Positions 24,366 to 33,065 of a stretch of 34,208 nt of DNA are shown here, piece after piece. Both the position numbers and the translations under genes were made by a program. How positions within the stretch are numbered: position 1 is the stretch's first letter; the number at the start of each line of letters is the position of its first letter. Under the pieces are notes generated by a model. That model ran no database searches. It was not told the origin of the DNA and saw only the letters and a program-made list of their open reading frames with translations. This DNA is from Paludibacter jiangxiensis (GTDB taxonomy: Bacteria; Bacteroidota; Bacteroidia; Bacteroidales; Paludibacteraceae): assembly GCA_945870155.1 (NCBI GenBank), contig CAMBSB010000037.1, forward strand, positions 1-34,208, given 5' to 3'.

Positions 24366-24377
24366 TTCACATGTGAA
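24366..24377. promoter_or_regulatory. Perfect 12-bp palindrome upstream of the ice-binding-like gene
   Basis: TTCACATGTGAA is self-complementary and lies 63 nt upstream of the lipoprotein start at 24302. Its position suits a dimeric regulator's site. No clear -7 element accompanies it, so the assignment is tentative. Confidence 0.35.
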
Positions 24378-24410
24378 TCTGTATAAACAGAATACTGAAA
24401 ATAGATTATA

Positions 24411-24454
24411 AAAAAATGCATAATTTGTTTTATCATACAAATTATGCATTTTTT
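24411..24454 (-). terminator. Terminator after the kinase-regulator operon
   Basis: A perfect 18-bp inverted repeat, 24411-24428 and 24437-24454, has an 8-nt loop and A6/T6 flanks. It lies 36 nt past the response regulator stop (24491) and separates it from the lipoprotein gene. Confidence 0.88.
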
Positions 24455-24490
24455 ACTTTGGAAAATTTTAATCCAATCTCAATATAATTT

Positions 24491-24922
24491 TTACATTCTT
24501 TTCATATACCAATTTAATTCCTTTTCCATTTTTTTATATTTAAAAATAGTAGTGATTATTTTCTGTAATCGCAAAAATGCAGTTTCGCTTTTTACCACAT
24601 AATCAAATGCACGATGGTGCATACAATCTATTGCAACTTCAATTTTATCTTGTGCAGAAAGCATAACTACAGGAATATCAGGATTATATGCTTTTATTTT
24701 ATCTAAAGTTAATATTCCATTCATGGCTGTTTTATCTATGCCATCCAGCAAATAATCAAGAATAATTACATCAGGATTATGTGATAAGCTTGCTAAACAC
24801 AATTCACCGGTAATATAGGTTTCAATCTCAAAATCTGCGTGTTGTAAAAACTCTATTTCCAGTAATTTAAGAAACACAACATCATCGTCGACTAGAAAAA
24901 GCTTAATTTTATCGTTTTTCAT
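24491..24922 (-). CDS. Receiver-only response regulator
   Basis: The 143-residue protein is a single CheY-like receiver domain with no output domain. The acidic pocket is at D12-D14 (LVDDDV), the phospho-acceptor is D56 (VIILDYLLDG), the switch residue S89 (VMLSAQ) and the conserved lysine K111 (VVKSE). Between D56 and the next helix there is a short insertion (DGIDKTAMNG). Its ATG overlaps the stop of the upstream hybrid kinase by 4 nt (24919-24922), so the two are translationally coupled and probably form one phosphorelay. The kinase has its own Hpt domain that could pass phosphate to this regulator. The output must be through protein contact. Confidence 0.92.
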   Translation of the reverse strand: MKNDKIKLFLVDDDVVFLKLLEIEFLQHADFEIETYITGELCLASLSHNPDVIILDYLLDGIDKTAMNGILTLDKIKAYNPDIPVVMLSAQDKIEVAIDCMHHRAFDYVVKSETAFLRLQKIITTIFKYKKMEKELNWYMKRM

Positions 24923-27888
24923 TCATTCTCATTTTTAATTCTATTTAATTCTATTTCTAATTCCTTGCATGCCTGCTCACATACAGTGCCTATCTCCATT
25001 ACCATTACATTTAAATCATCAATTTGCCCCTGATTACTGGCAAACTCTTTCACCTTTTTGGCCATGTTTTCATATTCAACATTGATACCCATAATCGAAA
25101 AGGATGGAATCATCTTGTGAACTGCGGCATGTAAAGTTATCCAATCTTTTTCAATCAAACTTTTATTCATTGCCGCTATCAAAGGTGGCGTTTGTTCAAG
25201 GTAAAGGTTAATCATTTCCATCATTAATGCCGGATTAGATTTGGTTCGCTTATTTAAATACTCGAGATTAATGCGCCTGTTTTTTGATTTTTGTATTATT
25301 TTATTTTCAATTGGACTCATTGTATTAAATGCTGTTGGTTTTTTCACTAAGTTAACAATTTTGCTGTATAAGAGTCTTTCATCAACCGGTTTAGCAATAT
25401 AATCATTCATTCCTACAGCTTTGCATTTTTCCAAATCAACAGTTGTAACATCAGCAGTTAATGCTATAATTGGAATTTTAGAATGTAATTCATTTCGGAT
25501 GAAGTCCGTTGCTTCAAAACCATTCATTTCGGGCATTTGCAAGTCCATCAATATAATGTCATACGATTTTGATTGTACACGTTCGATAGCAATTTTTCCG
25601 TTGGAAGCTATATCCCTATCAAAGCCAAAATCGTCTAATAATGTTTTCATAAGCAGTTGATTCAATGGTATATCTTCAACTACCAATACATTTATATTCT
25701 TAATTTCAGAATCGTAATTTTCTATAACAGAATGATTTTCAACTTTTTCGTTTGTTTTCTGAAAACTTAAAGTAAAGCTAAAAGTGGAACCTTCACCAAC
25801 CTTACTTTTAACTAAAACAACACCTCCTTGAGGTTCAACTAATTGTTTCACAATGGCTAAACCTAAACCAGTTCCACCATATAAGCGTGAAGTACCGCTA
25901 GAAGCTTGTTGAAAATTTTCAAATATTTTTAATATTTTATCTTCCGGAATTCCAATTCCTGTATCAGAAACCGAGAATTCAATTTCCACCTTTTCATCAT
26001 CTTCATTAATTAACTTAACACATACTGTTATTTTTCCATCGGTAGTAAATTTAACAGCATTGCTTAATAAATTAAGTATTATTTGGTGCAATCTAACCGG
26101 ATCGCCAAGTAAAACTTCGGGAATAGCGGAATCATATTCTTTATACAATTCCAGATTTTTTTCCCAAATTTTTGATTCGAACAAGTGCAACATGGCAGCT
26201 ATTGATACTGATAATTTAAAAGGAACTTGCTCAAAAATCATTTTGCCGGCATCAACCTTGGCTAAATCTAATATATCGTTTATAAGTACAATAAGTGCGT
26301 CACCACTCAATTTTATTGCTGTTAGATATTCTTTTTGTTTGGCGTTCATATCGGTTTTAAGTAGCACTTTTGTAAAACCAATTATGGCATTCATGGGGGT
26401 TCTTATTTCGTGACTCATGTTGGATAAGAACCGTTGCTTTGCTTTCACGGCATTTTCGGCAGTACGAGTAGCTTTTTCGGCATTATTCTTTGCTTCTTCA
26501 GCTATTTCGGTTGCCATTTCGGCAAAAACTATAGCTTCGCTCAATGCGGTTGAAATGCGTTTTTGTTCGGTTATATCACGTGCCACAACCACTACACCTA
26601 TTACTTTACCAAAATCGTCTTTGTAAACCGAACCGTTAAACAAAACATCGGTAAGTTTACCATCGCGTATGGTTAATGGATAATCGGCTACAAATCCTTT
26701 TGAAAAAACTTCCTGATAAACTTCACGCGCTTTTTGAGGCTCGGTGAAATACTCAAAAAAATCGGTTCCTAAAAGTTGCTCACGCGATACTCCGGTAATA
26801 TCTACCGAAGCATGATTCATGTCGGTAATTTTTCCTTCTAAACTAATGGTAAATAATGGATCTAAACTAGCTTCAATTAAGCTTCGGGCATATTGTGAAT
26901 CTACTTTAAAAGACTTGCTAATTTCTTGTAATTCTTTGTTGGCTGTTTCGCGTTTTGCTTTTTCCAGGTTCTGAATAACAAGCTCTTTGTCAGCAATTTT
27001 TAACTCTGCTGCTCGCTTTTCTTTTTCTTCGTTTTGAAAAATCAGTTCTTTATCAGCAATTTTTAATTCTGCTGCACGCTTTTCTTTTTCTCCGGTTTGA
27101 AAAAGCAATTCAATATCGGCAATTTTTAATTCTGCTGCTCGTTTTTCTTTTTCTTCATTTTGAAATATTAACTCTTTATTGGCAATTATCAATTCTGCAG
27201 CGCGTTTTTCCTTTTCATCATTTTGATATTTCAGTTCTTCATTGGCAATTATCAATTCTGCGGCACGTTTTTCCTTTTCATCATTTTGATATTTCAGTTC
27301 ATCATTGGCAATTATCAATTCTGCAGCGCGTTTTTCCTTTTCATCATTTTGATATTTCAGTTCTTCATTGGCAATTATCAATTCTGCAGCTCGTTTTTCC
27401 TTTTCATCATTTTGATATTTCAGTTCTTTATTGGCAATAATTAATTCATTTTCTCTTTTTTCTTTTTCCTTGTTTTGGAAAGCTAATTCTTTGTTAGCCT
27501 GACGCAACTCAATAGCCCATTTTTGTTCTGTAATATCGCGGGCAACAACAACTGCACCCAAAATTTTCCCATTTCTATCTTTATAAATCGAGCCATTAAA
27601 AAGCACATCAGTTAGTTTACCATTTAAATGTTTAAATGTCAAAGGCACATCTTTAACTAGTCCTTTTTCAAAAACTTCCAAGTAAATTAACTTTGCTTTT
27701 TGTGGGTCAGTAAAAAAATCAATAAAGTTAGATCCGATTAATTCTTCGCGCGATACACCTGTAACTTCAACTTTAGCTTGATTCATATCCATAATTTTAC
27801 CATTCAAATCGATGGTGATTAGTGGATCAAGGCTAGCTTCTATTAAACTGCTTGCATATTGTGAATCATGTCTTTCGGTACGTTCCAT
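24919..27888 (-). CDS. Hybrid histidine kinase: PAS, coiled-coil repeats, PAS, HisKA, HATPase, REC, Hpt
   Basis: This 989-residue cytoplasmic kinase has no membrane segment. In order: PAS (about 9-125), nine 21-residue coiled-coil repeats (130-320), a second PAS very similar to the first (332-445), and HisKA with His493 in MSHEIRTPMNAIIGF. Next come HATPase_c (N-box LLSNAVKF at 607-614, DTGIGIP, GGTGLGLAIV at 671-680), a receiver with Asp782 (ILMDLQMPEMNG), and an Hpt domain with probable His924 (VHKMIPSFSIMG). All catalytic residues are present, so a full internal His-Asp-His relay is possible. Its signal is unknown; PAS domains may sense a small ligand or redox state. It is followed by a coupled receiver-only regulator. 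An AraC-type gene lies 69 nt upstream on the same strand. Confidence 0.95.
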   Translation of the reverse strand: MERTERHDSQYASSLIEASLDPLITIDLNGKIMDMNQAKVEVTGVSREELIGSNFIDFFTDPQKAKLIYLEVFEKGLVKDVPLTFKHLNGKLTDVLFNGSIYKDRNGKILGAVVVARDITEQKWAIELRQANKELAFQNKEKEKRENELIIANKELKYQNDEKEKRAAELIIANEELKYQNDEKEKRAAELIIANDELKYQNDEKEKRAAELIIANEELKYQNDEKEKRAAELIIANKELIFQNEEKEKRAAELKIADIELLFQTGEKEKRAAELKIADKELIFQNEEKEKRAAELKIADKELVIQNLEKAKRETANKELQEISKSFKVDSQYARSLIEASLDPLFTISLEGKITDMNHASVDITGVSREQLLGTDFFEYFTEPQKAREVYQEVFSKGFVADYPLTIRDGKLTDVLFNGSVYKDDFGKVIGVVVVARDITEQKRISTALSEAIVFAEMATEIAEEAKNNAEKATRTAENAVKAKQRFLSNMSHEIRTPMNAIIGFTKVLLKTDMNAKQKEYLTAIKLSGDALIVLINDILDLAKVDAGKMIFEQVPFKLSVSIAAMLHLFESKIWEKNLELYKEYDSAIPEVLLGDPVRLHQIILNLLSNAVKFTTDGKITVCVKLINEDDEKVEIEFSVSDTGIGIPEDKILKIFENFQQASSGTSRLYGGTGLGLAIVKQLVEPQGGVVLVKSKVGEGSTFSFTLSFQKTNEKVENHSVIENYDSEIKNINVLVVEDIPLNQLLMKTLLDDFGFDRDIASNGKIAIERVQSKSYDIILMDLQMPEMNGFEATDFIRNELHSKIPIIALTADVTTVDLEKCKAVGMNDYIAKPVDERLLYSKIVNLVKKPTAFNTMSPIENKIIQKSKNRRINLEYLNKRTKSNPALMMEMINLYLEQTPPLIAAMNKSLIEKDWITLHAAVHKMIPSFSIMGINVEYENMAKKVKEFASNQGQIDDLNVMVMEIGTVCEQACKELEIELNRIKNENE
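26929..27501 (-). repeat. 63-bp tandem repeats encoding a coiled coil
   Basis: Nine 63-bp units encode 21-residue repeats of the pattern IANxELxxQNxEKEKRAAELI, three heptads each. Units 2-5 are nearly identical in DNA; units 6-9 are more diverged. The repeat lies between the two PAS domains of the hybrid kinase. Confidence 0.9.
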
Positions 27889-27957
27889 TTTATTTAATTA
27901 AGAATATCGTGGTATGAAATTCGTAAATATTGACCTTCATTAAATTTTCAATCATAA

Positions 27958-28518
27958 TTAAATATCCTCAATTTGAGTTCTTCGTTTCACTTTGAGTTGT
28001 TTAAAATGCGAAGGTGTAAGTCCTGTTACTTTTTTAAATTGGTTAGATAAATGCGCCACACTGCTGTAATTCATTTTCCAGGCAATTTCGGTAATATTGA
28101 GCTCATCGTAAATAATAAGCTCTTTGATTCGTTCAATTTTATGTAAAATAATATAGTTTTCAATTGTAGTTCCCTGAACTTCAGAAAACAAATTGGCCAA
28201 ATAAGTATAATCGTGTTTTAGTTTTTCGCTTAAATACACCGAAAAATTAATCTTAATTTGTTCATCGGTATAATGTACCATTTCAATCACTGCTGTTTTA
28301 ATGCGTTCAATCAAAACAGCACGCTTATCGTCCATCAATTCAAGTCCTGAACTTAATAAGCCGGCTTTTAATTCATTACGTTGTTCGTCAGTAATGTCTT
28401 CCATAATTTCTACTTCGCCCAATTCAACAACAATAAAATGAAGATCCAATTTTCTCAGTTCTTCTTTTACTGCCATTTTGCAACGGGCACTCACCATATA
28501 TTTTATAAATAATTTCAA
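27958..28518 (-). CDS. AraC-family transcriptional regulator, short form
   Basis: The 186-residue protein has a C-terminal AraC-type DNA-binding domain (about 105-178) with two helix-turn-helix motifs. The second contains ITEIAWKMNYSSVAHLSNQFKKVTGLTPSHFK, quoted here by its ends: ITEIAWKMNYSS and FKKVTGLTPSHFK. The N-terminal half (MVSARCKMAVKEEL, then LGEVEI and GLELMDDKR) looks like a small alpha/beta fold instead of the usual cupin sensor. This short form is common in Bacteroidota and is often of unknown signal. It lies upstream of the hybrid kinase gene on the same strand with a 69-nt gap and could be co-transcribed with it. Target genes cannot be read here. Confidence 0.88.
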   Translation of the reverse strand: MKLFIKYMVSARCKMAVKEELRKLDLHFIVVELGEVEIMEDITDEQRNELKAGLLSSGLELMDDKRAVLIERIKTAVIEMVHYTDEQIKINFSVYLSEKLKHDYTYLANLFSEVQGTTIENYIILHKIERIKELIIYDELNITEIAWKMNYSSVAHLSNQFKKVTGLTPSHFKQLKVKRRTQIEDI

Positions 28519-28734
28519 AATAGTTTGAGTATTTAATTATTGTTGTAAAGATAGTATTCTTTAATTGTAAAACACTATAAATTATTGAAAATAAGATATT
28601 TATTTTACTAATCTTTTGTTAGGTCTCCCAGCACACTGTACGAGTGCAAATTGGATAATAATTAATTTTGATATTAAAAATTATAGATATTAATTATACT
28701 TTCCTAATGCTTTGGTTTATTTGTCAAAATAATA

Positions 28735-29397
28735 CTACTCAAAAAAAGAAAACATATACTTTTTTCGGGCATCCCTTAAAATCCAGAAAATTATAACACT
28801 TATTATTGCCGCAAAAAAACACCATACCGATGTAAGATATTGAGTAAAAAATATAATCGTGATTATACATGATAAAAACATCAAAGTCCCAAGCAGTTTA
28901 GTTCGCTTTATACTCGATATGAAAAGCGGTGTGATAGAAGTGATTAAATAGATTGAAAATGCTATCAAGCGCAATGTTTTTGGAAAATTGTCGACATATT
29001 CAATGTGATAACCTAAAATAATAGGTGTAACATTAAATGAAATCAGGCACAAAATATAGTATAGCGACAACATGATTCCTAATCCTAAAAGCAAAAACAA
29101 CCATCTCTTTTTCATTGGGTTATCTTCCATCAAGTAAATAGCTAAGGGAATCATCATGGGCCAAAACACTTCTGCCATAACCAAATAAATATACATGGCC
29201 GCGTTTTGAAAAGCAGCAAAGTTTGGATTCTCTATAGAAAGCCAAACAAAACCTTCTACTATTTGCTGAAATGCAAAAAACAAAGGAATACTTGCAAAAA
29301 CAATTTGTGATGGTTTGTGAATTTTAGTGATTGTTGCAACACCAATTACGGCTATTGCAATACCTCCTGTGAAACTGGCTACTGTTGAGAAACACAT
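28735..29397 (-). CDS. Polytopic membrane protein, DUF6629-like
   Basis: The 220-residue protein has about seven hydrophobic segments and starts MCFSTVASFTGG. The pattern MCFSxxASF, then PLFFAFQQIVEGFVW near residues 38-52, resembles the DUF6629 family of uncharacterised membrane proteins. There is no catalytic motif that I can name. The conserved Gln-Gln and Glu in the second helix (FAFQQIVEG) could be functional. The gene stands alone: 66 nt from cbpM upstream and 216 nt from the AraC gene downstream, a gap in which I see no gene. Confidence 0.7.
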   Translation of the reverse strand: MCFSTVASFTGGIAIAVIGVATITKIHKPSQIVFASIPLFFAFQQIVEGFVWLSIENPNFAAFQNAAMYIYLVMAEVFWPMMIPLAIYLMEDNPMKKRWLFLLLGLGIMLSLYYILCLISFNVTPIILGYHIEYVDNFPKTLRLIAFSIYLITSITPLFISSIKRTKLLGTLMFLSCIITIIFFTQYLTSVWCFFAAIISVIIFWILRDARKKYMFSFFE

Positions 29398-29463
29398 AAT
29401 TTTTAGTTTATTAAAAGATTAATTTCACTCATGATAAAAAATTGGGAGTTAACTGTTATTTTT

Positions 29464-29760
29464 TTAATTAATTTCGTGCAATAACAACTGATTATGAAGC
29501 AATTGAATTCTTTGTTGCAATAATTCTATTTGATTTAATAAATGTGTAACAGTTTCGATGCCTTCTATATTTATATCCAGGTCATAATAAAAATGTACAT
29601 ATTGTTCCAATTTCAATACCTGATCAGCATGTATAAAATTTAAATTATCTATACATTCAATGCTAATCAAACCATTGTTCTGCAATGAATTAATAAATGA
29701 AATCTCAATCTCGTGGTGAGTACAAAAATCGCTGACTGGAACTAAGTGTTTGGTTTTCAT
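29464..29760 (-). CDS. cbpM: CbpM-like modulator of the DnaJ-type co-chaperone
   Basis: The 98-residue protein matches CbpM/MerR_2-type modulators in size and layout: a short helical N-terminus (SDFCTHHEIEISFINSLQNN), a middle with IECIDNLNFIHADQVLKLEQYVHF given by its parts NLNFIHAD and LKLEQYVHF, then LDINIEGIETV and a C-terminal coiled coil. CbpM binds the J domain of CbpA and inhibits it. The gene begins 15 nt after the stop of the CbpA-like gene on the same strand, the standard arrangement. Confidence 0.85.
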   Translation of the reverse strand: MKTKHLVPVSDFCTHHEIEISFINSLQNNGLISIECIDNLNFIHADQVLKLEQYVHFYYDLDINIEGIETVTHLLNQIELLQQRIQLLHNQLLLHEIN

Positions 29761-29775
29761 TTGATTAATTGATGT

Positions 29776-30669
29776 TTATGAATTGATTTTTAATTCCTCA
29801 AATAATTTTCTTTGGTGCTCAGTAATGTTGGTGGGGATTTTGATAATATAAGTAATATGCAAATCACCAAAAAGTTGCTCATTTTTGTATAGTGGAAAAC
29901 CTTTGCCCTTTAAATTAATTGTTGTTCCATTTTGAGTTTCAGGTTTAACCTTCAATTTCACTTTACCATCCAAAGTGTCAATTATAATTTCACCACCTAA
30001 TATGGCTGTATAAATATCTAAATCAATGTTGGCATACAAATTATCAGCAAAACGTTTGAATTTGGAATGATTTGAAACAGTGAAAGTTATATACAAATCA
30101 CCATTCGGTCCGCCATTGTTTCCCGTTCCGCCATGTCCGGTAATTTTTATAATTTGACCATTTTCAATACCAGCCGGAACTGTAATACGGATATTTTTAC
30201 CGTTTACACTGAGTGTTTGTTTATGCGTTTTATAGGCTTCAATCAAGTCCAGATGAATTTCGGCAGAAAAATCTTCACCCCTGAATTTTGCTTGTCGTCC
30301 CCTACTCGCCCCGGCATTACCACCAAACATCGATTCAAAAAAAGCCGAGAAATCACTTGCTGAATTACCATTGGCAAATCCACCTCCAAAAGCTGAACCA
30401 GCAGAATTGGAGCTTTGTTGCTTTTGATTTTCAAATTCGTGGGCATGTTCCCAATCTTTACCATATTGGTCATATTTTTTGCGTTTTGTGTCATCGCTCA
30501 ATACCGTATTGGCTTCATTTATTTTCTGAAAATTCAATTTTGCTTCTGGATTATTAGGATTTAAATCAGGATGAAATTTACGTGCCAACTTCCGGTAGGC
30601 ATTTTTGATGTCTTTCTGAGTTGCCGTTTTGTCGAGACCTAAAACTTGATAATAATCAACAAAATTCAT
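29776..30669 (-). CDS. cbpA: CbpA-type DnaJ co-chaperone
   Basis: The 297-residue protein has an N-terminal J domain (1-70) with the HPD motif at 33-35 (KFHPDLNP), which stimulates DnaK ATPase. A Gly/Ser/Phe-rich linker (about 85-118, [21 protein letters not shown]) follows. The C-terminal substrate-binding domains have [18 protein letters not shown], given by its ends, plus GDLYITF and [20 protein letters not shown] strands. There is no Cys-rich zinc finger, which makes it CbpA and not DnaJ. It is directly followed by its modulator gene. Confidence 0.93.
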   Translation of the reverse strand: MNFVDYYQVLGLDKTATQKDIKNAYRKLARKFHPDLNPNNPEAKLNFQKINEANTVLSDDTKRKKYDQYGKDWEHAHEFENQKQQSSNSAGSAFGGGFANGNSASDFSAFFESMFGGNAGASRGRQAKFRGEDFSAEIHLDLIEAYKTHKQTLSVNGKNIRITVPAGIENGQIIKITGHGGTGNNGGPNGDLYITFTVSNHSKFKRFADNLYANIDLDIYTAILGGEIIIDTLDGKVKLKVKPETQNGTTINLKGKGFPLYKNEQLFGDLHITYIIKIPTNITEHQRKLFEELKINS

Positions 30670-30701
30670 AATTTTCGGATTTTTATAACAGCATTCAATT
30701 A

Positions 30702-30744
30702 AAAGTAAAAATGCATCTATCTGTCATATTGACAAATAGATGCA
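30702..30744 (-). terminator. Terminator of the lipocalin-like lipoprotein gene
   Basis: TGCATCTAT (30712-30720) pairs with ATAGATGCA (30736-30744), and inside it TGTCA (30722-30726) pairs with TGACA (30730-30734). On the minus strand a T-rich run follows at 30711-30702. It lies 14 nt after the stop at 30759. Confidence 0.8.
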
Positions 30745-30758
30745 GCATTCTAAACATG

Positions 30759-31172
30759 TTAATTAACTAAATGGTAAACTTTTTTATCACTTCCATCCAT
30801 ATAATAATACCAGAACTGATTTTCTTCAAGTTTTAAAATTACCAAAGTTCTATCTGATTGATTATTAACTCCTGTGAGTAAAATTTCAGAATAATTCTTT
30901 TGAAATTTCCAAGTTCCTGTGCCACCCAAAATTCCCCATTGGTATGAATAATTACCATCTTTGGTAAATGTTTCGGTGTACGATGTAACCAACGAAGTGT
31001 AATCAACATCATTCACTTTGTAATTATCAATTTTCCAAACATTGGCTACACGTTCAGCCTTTGACACTATGGTAAATTCTTCATTTTCAGGATATATACT
31101 ACAACTTTGAAAACCACCCATTGTAAAAGCAAATAAGAAAAACAATACAGTTAAAGATTTAAACTTTTTCAT
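30759..31172 (-). CDS. Lipocalin-like lipoprotein
   Basis: The 137-residue protein has a signal peptide ending in a lipobox-like GGFQSC (Cys24), so it is probably a lipoprotein. The mature part resembles the lipocalin-like family common in Bacteroidota: VANVWKIDNYKVNDVDYT, then ETFTKDGNYSYQ, GTGTWKFQKNY, LLTGVNNQSDRTLVILKLEE and WYYYMDGSD, an antiparallel beta barrel with conserved Trp. Its ligand is unknown. It is a single gene with its own terminator; the 302 nt upstream, to 31474, hold only the divergent control region of the restriction-modification system. Confidence 0.75.
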   Translation of the reverse strand: MKKFKSLTVLFFLFAFTMGGFQSCSIYPENEEFTIVSKAERVANVWKIDNYKVNDVDYTSLVTSYTETFTKDGNYSYQWGILGGTGTWKFQKNYSEILLTGVNNQSDRTLVILKLEENQFWYYYMDGSDKKVYHLVN

Positions 31173-31440
31173 TTTTTTGTTTATAGTTTTTAGTTATGAT
31201 ATAAGTATCACGTTGCAAAGTTGGGAAAAAACCAAGGCCTAGCAGTTACAAAATTTCATTTAATACTTGTATAATTCACAGCCTGAATAATTGAAAGTAG
31301 AATTGATTTAGGCTTATATATATTGAATAATGTCTGGAATTTATCTAATTAATTGTAATATAATGGAATTTGCTTTCAAAGTGAGTAAATTAAAAAAAAT
31401 AAATAGAAAATTATTCTTTAAATATATTATATTTGAAATT

Positions 31441-31461
31441 ATTTGACTATTTTTGTCAAAT
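31441..31461 (+). promoter_or_regulatory. Operator and -7 element of the restriction-modification operon
   Basis: ATTTGAC (31441-31447) and GTCAAAT (31455-31461) form a perfect 7-bp inverted repeat with 7-bp spacing. The -7 element TATTTTTG (31448-31455) lies inside it. The controller gene starts 14 nt further. Such overlap fits autoregulation by the XRE/C-protein encoded next. Confidence 0.65.
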
Positions 31462-31474
31462 CAAATTTTGTCTT

Positions 31475-31783
31475 ATGAAAACCTTTGCGGATTTAATTAG
31501 AATTGCAAGAGAAGAAAAAGGTCTTTTTCTTCGTCAAGTTGCTGCTTCAATGGATATTGATCAAGCAATAATCAGTAAATTTGAACGAGGAGAAAGAAAG
31601 CCTACAAAAGAACAGGTAGAAAAATTTGCTGAGTTTTATACTTTAGATAAAAATCAACTAGTTACATCATGGCTGAGCGACAAATTAGCTTCTTATGTTA
31701 TTGATGAAGAAAACGGTGAAGAAGCACTAAGAGTTGCAGAAGAAAAAGTTAAATACCTTAAAACGATTCAAAATGGAAAATAA
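31475..31783 (+). CDS. XRE-family controller (C-protein-like) regulator
   Basis: I start this 102-residue protein at ATG 31475, since earlier codons would run through the operator. It has an XRE helix-turn-helix at about residues 6-60 (LIRIAREEKGLFLRQVAAS, then ISKFERGERKPT), followed by a helical, charged tail. Its gene overlaps the methyltransferase gene by 11 nt. That position and the inverted repeat over its promoter make it a probable controller protein that times methyltransferase and endonuclease expression, as C proteins do in type II systems. The longer tail is not typical of the smallest C proteins, and a plain autorepressor is possible. Confidence 0.82.
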   Translation: MKTFADLIRIAREEKGLFLRQVAASMDIDQAIISKFERGERKPTKEQVEKFAEFYTLDKNQLVTSWLSDKLASYVIDEENGEEALRVAEEKVKYLKTIQNGK

Positions 31784-33065
31784 AATAAAAGTAGTAGAAT
31801 TATTTGCCGGTGTAGGTGGTTTTAGACTTGGACTCGAGGGATGGAATAAAAAATCAGCTTCGTCTGGTTATAATCAAAACATAGAATCGCCATATGAGGT
31901 GGTTTGGAGTAACCAATATGAACCCTCTACAAAAACACAACATGCTTCATTAGTATATGAGAAACGTTGGAATAAGCAATCACATTGTAATCAAGACATT
32001 GCTACTGTAGATGTTTCTCAAATTCCTGACCACGACTTATTAGTTGGCGGATTTCCATGTCAAGACTATTCAGTAGCAACTACCTTAAAAAACTCGAAAG
32101 GACTTATTGGGAAAAAAGGAGTTTTATGGTGGTCAATCCATAAAATATTGACTGAAAAAGAAGTTAAACCAAAATATCTTTTTCTAGAAAATGTTGATCG
32201 TTTATTAATTTCTCCTTCAGGTCAACGTGGAAGAGATTTTGCAATTATTCTAAAAAGTCTTAACGAATTAGGATATGCTGTAGAATGGCGAGTTATAAAT
32301 GCTGCGGAATATGGTATGCCTCAACGAAGAAGAAGAATTTATATTCTGGCTTATCATTGTCGGACAGACATTTACGACAAAATAATGGAAACAACACCTT
32401 TTGAATGGATTAATGATGAAGGAACACTTGCAACGGCTTTTCCTGTGACTTCAGAAGAAATTTTATTTCCAACCGAATTTATACTTAATGGCGATATAGT
32501 CGATATTTCTGAAAATTTCAATAAAAATGGAACTCAAGGTGTGTTTGAGAACACTGGAATAATGATAAATGGAGTCGTAACAACGATTAAAACTAAGGCA
32601 AAACATGAAGGTAACTTTATTATTATGAATGATATAATTCAAAATGGTGAAGTTACAGATGATTTTTACATCAATGAAAAAGATTTAGATAAATGGCTCT
32701 ATTTGAAAGGTGCAAAAAAAGAATTACGAAAGAACGCACAAGGCTTTGAATATAATTATACCGAAGGGGGGATGATTTTTCCTGATCCTCTTGACAAACC
32801 TTCACGAACAATTATTACAGGTGAAGGTGGTGCATCTCCATCAAGATTTAAACATGTTATTAAAACACCTAAAGGGTATAGAAGACTTTCACCTGTTGAA
32901 CTTGAACGTTTAAATATGTTTCCAGACGACCATACAAAATACAAGGGTATCTCAGACACAAAACGAGCATTTTTTATGGGAAATGCTTTAGTTGTGGGAG
33001 TTATTGAAAAAGTTGGAATTGCACTAACAAAAAAAATGGAAGACAAAAGTAAAAAATTAATGTAA
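31773..33065 (+). CDS. DNA cytosine-C5 methyltransferase
   Basis: The 430-residue enzyme starts at ATG 31773, inside the end of the regulator gene. It has motif I ELFAGVGGFRLG (9-20, SAM binding), motif IV GGFPCQDYS with catalytic Cys96, motif VI ENV (139-141), and motif VIII QRRRRIYI (184-191). A variable target-recognition region spans about residues 200-370. Motif IX is around RRLSPVELERLNMFP and motif X around FFMGNALVVGV. All catalytic motifs are intact. It methylates cytosine at C5 in a sequence I cannot predict and would protect host DNA from the convergent endonuclease. Its 3' end overlaps the endonuclease gene by 9 nt. Confidence 0.96.
   Translation: MENKIKVVELFAGVGGFRLGLEGWNKKSASSGYNQNIESPYEVVWSNQYEPSTKTQHASLVYEKRWNKQSHCNQDIATVDVSQIPDHDLLVGGFPCQDYSVATTLKNSKGLIGKKGVLWWSIHKILTEKEVKPKYLFLENVDRLLISPSGQRGRDFAIILKSLNELGYAVEWRVINAAEYGMPQRRRRIYILAYHCRTDIYDKIMETTPFEWINDEGTLATAFPVTSEEILFPTEFILNGDIVDISENFNKNGTQGVFENTGIMINGVVTTIKTKAKHEGNFIIMNDIIQNGEVTDDFYINEKDLDKWLYLKGAKKELRKNAQGFEYNYTEGGMIFPDPLDKPSRTIITGEGGASPSRFKHVIKTPKGYRRLSPVELERLNMFPDDHTKYKGISDTKRAFFMGNALVVGVIEKVGIALTKKMEDKSKKLM

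Noticed and set aside
27223-27444. Plus-strand open frame with repeating FQFFIGNYQFCS peptides
   Set aside because: It is the complement of the 63-bp coiled-coil repeats in the hybrid kinase gene.
28519-28734. Possible gene or RNA in the gap between the AraC and DUF6629-like genes
   Set aside because: Only AT-rich sequence with a weak GCAC/GTGC pairing near 28633 was seen; no ORF or strong structure.
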